Below are positions 59,704 through 64,000 of a stretch of DNA of 64,000 nt, piece after piece. Both the position numbers and the translations under genes were made by a program. The stretch is from positions 62,001 through 126,000 of the forward strand of contig NZ_OANT01000006.1 in NCBI RefSeq assembly GCF_900096995.1, written 5' to 3'. The first letter of the stretch is position 1; the number at the start of each line of letters is the position of its first letter. The DNA is from Acinetobacter puyangensis (GTDB lineage: Bacteria; Pseudomonadota; Gammaproteobacteria; Pseudomonadales; Moraxellaceae). Under the pieces are notes generated by a model, which worked only from the letters and a program-made list of their open reading frames with translations, was not told where the DNA came from and did no database searches.

Positions 59704-59990
59704 TAAAATAAAAAGTTTTGTTAATATATCAGTTGGTACATGGATGTGCTGAGTATTACTCATCATAAAAATTTTGCATATAGATAAGCTTTTACAGCAA
59801 TTATTTCATTGATATTTCAGTGAAGTACATGCTGATTTAGAAATGACTGTTAGGGATTGATACATTGAATTTCTGTTAGTTTTTCAGCAAAATTTAAAGA
59901 TGGAGTCAGTTACATTCAGTCTGGAAGATTTAAACAAACTTACATTTTCTCTTTCCCCTACTCATCTGTCACAGCAAGGAGTTGCTTAAA

Positions 59991-61061
59991 ATGACGATTA
60001 AAAAAATTGCCATCATTGGCGCAGGCATTATGGGTAAGCAACATGCTCAAACCATTCAAAAACATCCCGAAACTGAACTAATTGCAGTATGTGATCCATT
60101 TTCGGAAGCAATGGCACAGGAATTTCAAGTACCAAATTTTAAAGATCTGGAAGAACTTTTGCAGAGATGCAAATTAGATGGTGTTGTCATAGCAAATCCC
60201 AATCGCTTCCATGTATCTACTGCGATCGAATGTATGCAATATGGTATTCCCTGTTTACTGGAAAAACCGCTGGCTTTAAATACTGAGGAAGCATTACAGT
60301 TAATTTCCGAACAAAAAAAACTTAATGTTCCAATTTTGGTCGGCCATCATCGTCGCCATAATAAAATTATTCAACAGGCTTATGATCTTATTCAACAAGG
60401 CATATTAGGCAAAATTAATACATTTAATGCATTATGGACAGTTTATAAACCTGATAGCTATTTTGAAATCGAATGGCATCGTAAGTCCGGTGCCGGTGTT
60501 TTAGCGATTAATTTAGTCCATGATCTGGATTTGATGCGTTATTTAAATGGTGAAATTGAATCAGTACATGCCATGACTTCACACCACAACCGAAAATTAG
60601 AGGTCGAAGATACAATTTCTATTTTAGTTCGCTTTAAAAATGGGGCGCTAGGCACACTTCTCGCTTCAGATGCCGCAGTTTCGCCGTGGGGTTGGGATCA
60701 AAATACCGAGGAAAATAAAACAAGTTTCGCATCTTCACCTGATCAAAATTGTTATTTTATCAGCGGTACCGAAGGTGCATTGAGTGTTCCAAATCTGGAA
60801 TATTGGCGCTATCCTGATGACTCGACAAAAAGCTGGTCTACGGCATTGATTAAAAAGCAGCAGTTACCCAATAAAGATGAAGATGTCTATATGAATCAGC
60901 TTTCGCATTTTATTGAAGTCAGTGAAGGAAAAATTTCACCTCTTTCTTCTCCCGAAGATGCGATTAGAAATATTCAATTACTGGAATGTATTGAAAAATC
61001 TGCACGAGAACAACGTACTGTGCATATTGAACCATTACAATTTTTAGCTGCTACAGCATAA
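59991..61061 (+). CDS. Gfo/Idh/MocA-family NAD(P)-dependent oxidoreductase
   Basis: 356 residues from ATG 59991, with AAGGAG nine bases upstream; the TTG at 59982 is less likely. N-terminal Rossmann fold KIAIIGAGIMGKQHAQTI, the substrate-site motif CLLEKPLALN, then GHHRRHNK and the C-terminal alpha/beta domain. The family oxidises or reduces sugars, inositols and related compounds, but the substrate here cannot be predicted. A terminator follows at 61075. Confidence 0.9.
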   Translation: MTIKKIAIIGAGIMGKQHAQTIQKHPETELIAVCDPFSEAMAQEFQVPNFKDLEELLQRCKLDGVVIANPNRFHVSTAIECMQYGIPCLLEKPLALNTEEALQLISEQKKLNVPILVGHHRRHNKIIQQAYDLIQQGILGKINTFNALWTVYKPDSYFEIEWHRKSGAGVLAINLVHDLDLMRYLNGEIESVHAMTSHHNRKLEVEDTISILVRFKNGALGTLLASDAAVSPWGWDQNTEENKTSFASSPDQNCYFISGTEGALSVPNLEYWRYPDDSTKSWSTALIKKQQLPNKDEDVYMNQLSHFIEVSEGKISPLSSPEDAIRNIQLLECIEKSAREQRTVHIEPLQFLAATA

Positions 61062-61074
61062 TTACCTATACAAG

Positions 61075-61098
61075 AGGAACTTTTGGGTTCCTTTTTTA
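61075..61098 (+). terminator. Terminator after the Gfo/Idh/MocA gene
   Basis: AGGAAC (61076-61081) and GTTCCT (61088-61093) form a short stem with a T run. Confidence 0.75.
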
Positions 61099-61233
61099 TG
61101 ATCTATTAAATATTTATTTATCACAAAATATGATCCATATATAAAAAATATACTTTAATTTTTTTATGGTAAGTCACATTTAAAAGCCAGTCTTTGATTT
61201 AAAAACTGGCTAGATTGCAATTGAGGACTTGGA

Positions 61234-61851
61234 TTATTTCAATGGTGAAACAGCTGTGGGTAAAGCAATCATTGATTTCATTTCATGGGTAAGCCATTGT
61301 GGTCCGCCTTTAGGTGGCCAAATACCATCCGCAACCGATTTCGCACGGATTTCGGAACGTTCATTTAAAGATGTATATGGCCAGATACTTACAATACGCG
61401 GATTACCGTCCAGCGCATACATGGCAATCGTCAATTTGGAATATTGGGTACGTGTCGGTACGGCATTTTTCCAGGCATCGAGGACATGTGGAATACCGCC
61501 ATGTTTTAATTCATAGGTACGGATTTCATAAACCGGGCCAAATTCACCTAATTCTACTTCAGGTAAAAAATCAAATCCGGCAAAATGCTCTACAGAATAA
61601 CGGATAATATGTTCTGGACTATTGAATAAATTTTCCTGTTCGGCAAGACGCTGATTTTCACTTTCCTGATCGGCTTGTGAATTAAACCCGAGAAGAACGA
61701 CAATTTGATTCAGTTGACCAATATCGGAAAAGAACACACCTAATAATGTAGCTTTGGCATTTTCTGCCTGATAAAACTGTTGAATACCCTCTGCGACGGA
61801 TCCGGCGGTACCCATTTTGATGGTGATATTGATAAGTTGATAAAGTTTCAT
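61234..61851 (-). CDS. NIPSNAP-family protein
   Basis: 205 residues from ATG 61851 with AGGAGT upstream; a longer frame to 61956 would overlap most of a neighbouring gene's tail. Shows two NIPSNAP dimer-type halves, with the second containing YEIRTYELKHGGIPHVLDAWKNAV (about 110-140). The function of bacterial NIPSNAPs is poorly known. The ATG overlaps the TGA of the upstream flavoprotein gene (ATGA), so it is translationally coupled. Confidence 0.85.
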   Translation of the reverse strand: MKLYQLINITIKMGTAGSVAEGIQQFYQAENAKATLLGVFFSDIGQLNQIVVLLGFNSQADQESENQRLAEQENLFNSPEHIIRYSVEHFAGFDFLPEVELGEFGPVYEIRTYELKHGGIPHVLDAWKNAVPTRTQYSKLTIAMYALDGNPRIVSIWPYTSLNERSEIRAKSVADGIWPPKGGPQWLTHEMKSMIALPTAVSPLK

Positions 61852-63602
61852 GCTGATTTGTACTCCTGTGCTAAACTTTGGGGTGGGTTGAGTTGCTGAT
61901 TCGAAGAAGATGTTGTCTGGTTGAGTTTCCCGGCTGCAAATTGTGCAATACGCCAAGCAAAAACCATCCCCGGGCCTAATGTTGTTCCCGGTCCCGGATA
62001 AGTTCCTTTAAAAATTGAAGATAAATCGTTTCCACAAGCAAATAATCCGGGGATGACCTGTTGCTGGTCATCCAATACACGGCCAAACTCATCACCTGCA
62101 AGTCCGGCACTGCTAGCACAATCCATAGGAATGACGGGTAGCGCATAAAATGGTGGTTGTTGCAATTTACCCAGACAAGGATTCGGTTGAATCTCTGCAT
62201 CACCATTAAAACGGTTCATCACACCAGATCCCTTCGCAAAATCGCTATCTTCACCTTTGTCCACCAAATGATTAAAGCGTTGTATTGTTTGTGTTAGACC
62301 TTTGGGATTAATGCCTGTTTTTTCTGCCAAAGCTTGTAAGGTCGGGGCAGAAAACAAATATTTTTCCTGTAAAAAATAATTCAGTTTTTTTGCGCCCGGT
62401 AAGACAAAGCCAAGCCCATATTTTTCAATCGCGGTGTGATCACAAATCAGATAAGAAACGATTTTATTTTTGCCCACATTACTTTTGATCTGAGCCATAC
62501 AAAAATCGTGATAGGAATCTGCTTCATTAACAAATCGCTGCCCATCCGGATTAACGGCAATAACGCCCGGTTTTGCCCGGTCTAAAATAATATGTGGCCA
62601 AATTGCTTTATAGCCATTTTTATGGGTATGAATAGAACAGGGAAAATACAACACACTACTGTCTACAGAAGGATCAAGTTTTGCACCAATATGCATGGCT
62701 TGTGTTAAACCATCAGCAGTATTAGATACTGGTGCCAGCGAATCCTGAGTTAAACCTTGTGGAAAAAGTTGCTGCCGAATTTTACTGTTCCAGCCGATCC
62801 CGCCTGTAGCAAGTACAACACCCTGCCGTGCTTTAATGGTAATCGGCCCTTTTTCAGTCATGATTTTTGCGCCAATGACTTTGCCCTGTTCACAAATTAA
62901 TGTTTGTAAAGGCGCATTGAACCATACAGGAACTTGCTTTTGTTTTAGGTTATAAAACAAACTCCCGACCAGCGCATTGCCCATAACCAGACGTGTGCCT
63001 CGGTTAAAACGTAATCTAGAAAGGAAATAAGGCAAAACCACCTTTAATGTCGTAATAAAATTACTGGCAGACGAAAATGGATTTAATAACGACGTTAATT
63101 CATTGCGGTTAACCATCATTCCACCCAGCCCCATAAATTCCGGACGTGGTGGACGTACATGTCTAAAATCTTTACCTAAAAGACTGCCATCAAATTCGGC
63201 GGGTGCAAGTGCACGACCGCCAAAAGCCTCCCCGGGCTGATTTTTAACATAATCAGGATGGGCCAGACAGGCATTTAACTTTACACTGGTTTTTTCATCC
63301 AGATCGCGAATCATCTGAGGACTGGATTGTAGAAAAGCCTCTCGTAGTGATTCTCCACCACGTCCGGCCACTACTGCTTTTAAAAAAATACGGGCCTGTT
63401 CAATATCATCCGGGACACCCGCTTTAGCGCTTAGATGAGAACCGGGTGCCCAGATTGTGCCTCCGGATGTTGCGGAGGTACCACCGACCTGATCTGTTTT
63501 TTCACAAAGCAGGACATCCAGACCATTAAGCTTGGCAAATAATGCAGCGGACATACCCGCTGCTCCGGCACCAATCACCAGTAAATCGACCACTTTTTCC
63601 AT
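61848..63602 (-). CDS. FAD-dependent dehydrogenase, KstD/fumarate-reductase flavoprotein-like
   Basis: 584 residues from ATG 63602 (AAAGGAT upstream). N-terminal FAD motif DLLVIGAGAAGMSAALFAKLNGLDVLLCEK and GGTSATSGGTIWAPGS, with the C-terminal GTYPGPGTTLGPGMVFAWRIAQFAAG, fit the FAD_binding_2 family that includes 3-ketosteroid delta1-dehydrogenases. It may desaturate a steroid- or terpenoid-like ketone. In an operon with a second similar flavoprotein upstream (4-base gap) and the NIPSNAP gene. Confidence 0.87.
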   Translation of the reverse strand: MEKVVDLLVIGAGAAGMSAALFAKLNGLDVLLCEKTDQVGGTSATSGGTIWAPGSHLSAKAGVPDDIEQARIFLKAVVAGRGGESLREAFLQSSPQMIRDLDEKTSVKLNACLAHPDYVKNQPGEAFGGRALAPAEFDGSLLGKDFRHVRPPRPEFMGLGGMMVNRNELTSLLNPFSSASNFITTLKVVLPYFLSRLRFNRGTRLVMGNALVGSLFYNLKQKQVPVWFNAPLQTLICEQGKVIGAKIMTEKGPITIKARQGVVLATGGIGWNSKIRQQLFPQGLTQDSLAPVSNTADGLTQAMHIGAKLDPSVDSSVLYFPCSIHTHKNGYKAIWPHIILDRAKPGVIAVNPDGQRFVNEADSYHDFCMAQIKSNVGKNKIVSYLICDHTAIEKYGLGFVLPGAKKLNYFLQEKYLFSAPTLQALAEKTGINPKGLTQTIQRFNHLVDKGEDSDFAKGSGVMNRFNGDAEIQPNPCLGKLQQPPFYALPVIPMDCASSAGLAGDEFGRVLDDQQQVIPGLFACGNDLSSIFKGTYPGPGTTLGPGMVFAWRIAQFAAGKLNQTTSSSNQQLNPPQSLAQEYKSA

Positions 63603-63606
63603 GTGA

Positions 63607-64000
63607 TTATCCTTTTGCATGTTGTATTTGATTTAAATGGGCTTGTTTAGCTAGGTCTAAGCCAGCTAAATAACCAAAGGTCATGGCAGGCCCTAAGGTA
63701 ATTCCACCACTTGGATATTGACCACCCATTATGCTGTTCATGTCATTACCGACTGCATATAAACCTTGAATAGGAAGATGTGTATGTTTATCCAGGACAT
63801 TGCCGTCCAGTGTGGTATGTAATCCGGCAAAGGTGCCCAAACTACCAGGTACAATCTCTATGGCATAAAAAGGCGCATTTTCAATCGGTGCGATACACGG
63901 GTTCGGGAAGTGCTCACTATCCCCCTGTGCTTTTTGATAAGGCGTGGTTCCGCGAGCAAACTGTGGATCTTGCCCGTCTTTGGCAAAATGGTTGTAATTT
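63607..64000 (-). CDS. C-terminal part of a second FAD-dependent dehydrogenase (runs off right edge)
   Basis: The last 130 codons are in the window. IQGLYAVGNDMNSIMGGQYPSGGITLGPAMTFGYLAGLDLAKQ is the same C-terminal FAD-site motif as in the adjacent flavoprotein. The frame stays open to the edge (reads NYNHFAKDGQDPQFARGTTPY...). It lies first in this operon as far as the window shows. Confidence 0.85.
   Translation of the reverse strand, partial: NYNHFAKDGQDPQFARGTTPYQKAQGDSEHFPNPCIAPIENAPFYAIEIVPGSLGTFAGLHTTLDGNVLDKHTHLPIQGLYAVGNDMNSIMGGQYPSGGITLGPAMTFGYLAGLDLAKQAHLNQIQHAKG

Overview
The window reads as an ordinary chromosomal segment of a gammaproteobacterium of the Moraxellaceae, most likely Acinetobacter. 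The composition is AT-rich, hisZ sits directly before purA, an AraC-type regulator is divergent from an AlkM-type alkane hydroxylase (the alkR/alkM arrangement known in Acinetobacter), and the iscRSUA-hscBA-fdx cluster is complete but has no iscX. The genus is inferred from gene content; no database search was possible. I see no rRNA, tRNA, CRISPR array, complete insertion sequence or prophage.

Layout. 1-7 kb: a partial gene, a beta-lactamase-fold serine hydrolase, an M48 protease with repeats, a GFA-family protein, hisZ, purA and two tandem paralogous small proteins. 7-13 kb: trmA divergent from two TonB-dependent receptors, each with its own Fur-box promoter; the two promoters are near-identical copies. 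13-19 kb: mfd, a HIT protein and a membrane class III nucleotide cyclase. 19-24 kb: the iron-sulphur operon with a clear IscR site over its promoter. 24-28 kb: an SCP2/UbiJ-like protein, a phasin, HU and ppiD. 28-32 kb: a PhzF-like enzyme, panB, a thioesterase-like protein, and a LysE exporter divergent from an Lrp/AsnC regulator. 32-36 kb: alkR/alkM and an HtrA-type protease. 36-39 kb: a Nif3-like protein, sodB behind a SoxR-box-like promoter, and glyA. 39-47 kb: two lipoproteins, a MocR regulator, a DODA-type dioxygenase, a Baeyer-Villiger-type monooxygenase divergent from an AraC regulator, and zapE. 47-54 kb: malate synthase G, a lytic transglycosylase, a GDT1-type transporter behind a yybP-ykoY (manganese) riboswitch, a cation diffusion facilitator and a frameshifted amino acid permease. 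54-64 kb: cysDN, several small enzymes, a REP-like double hairpin beside an orphan small gene, a Gfo/Idh/MocA oxidoreductase, and a NIPSNAP/flavoprotein operon that runs off the right edge.

Themes. Iron and redox control recur: Fur-type receptor promoters, IscR autoregulation, and a SoxR-like dyad with the 19-bp spacer typical of MerR-family promoters pointing at sodB. Metal export appears as the riboswitch-controlled transporter next to a CDF transporter. Hydrocarbon and oxygenated-lipid metabolism is suggested by alkM, the Baeyer-Villiger enzyme, malate synthase G (growth on C2 units) and the KstD-like flavoprotein operon.

The observations I rate highest are the SoxR-like promoter before sodB, the duplicated aptamer arm in the Mn riboswitch expression platform, the vestigial APS-kinase tail on CysN, the operon of two flavoprotein dehydrogenases with a NIPSNAP protein, the REP-like double hairpin, the tandem small paralogs, and the single-base frameshift in the permease. 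No wholly new multi-gene defence or mobile system was found; most of the window is housekeeping.
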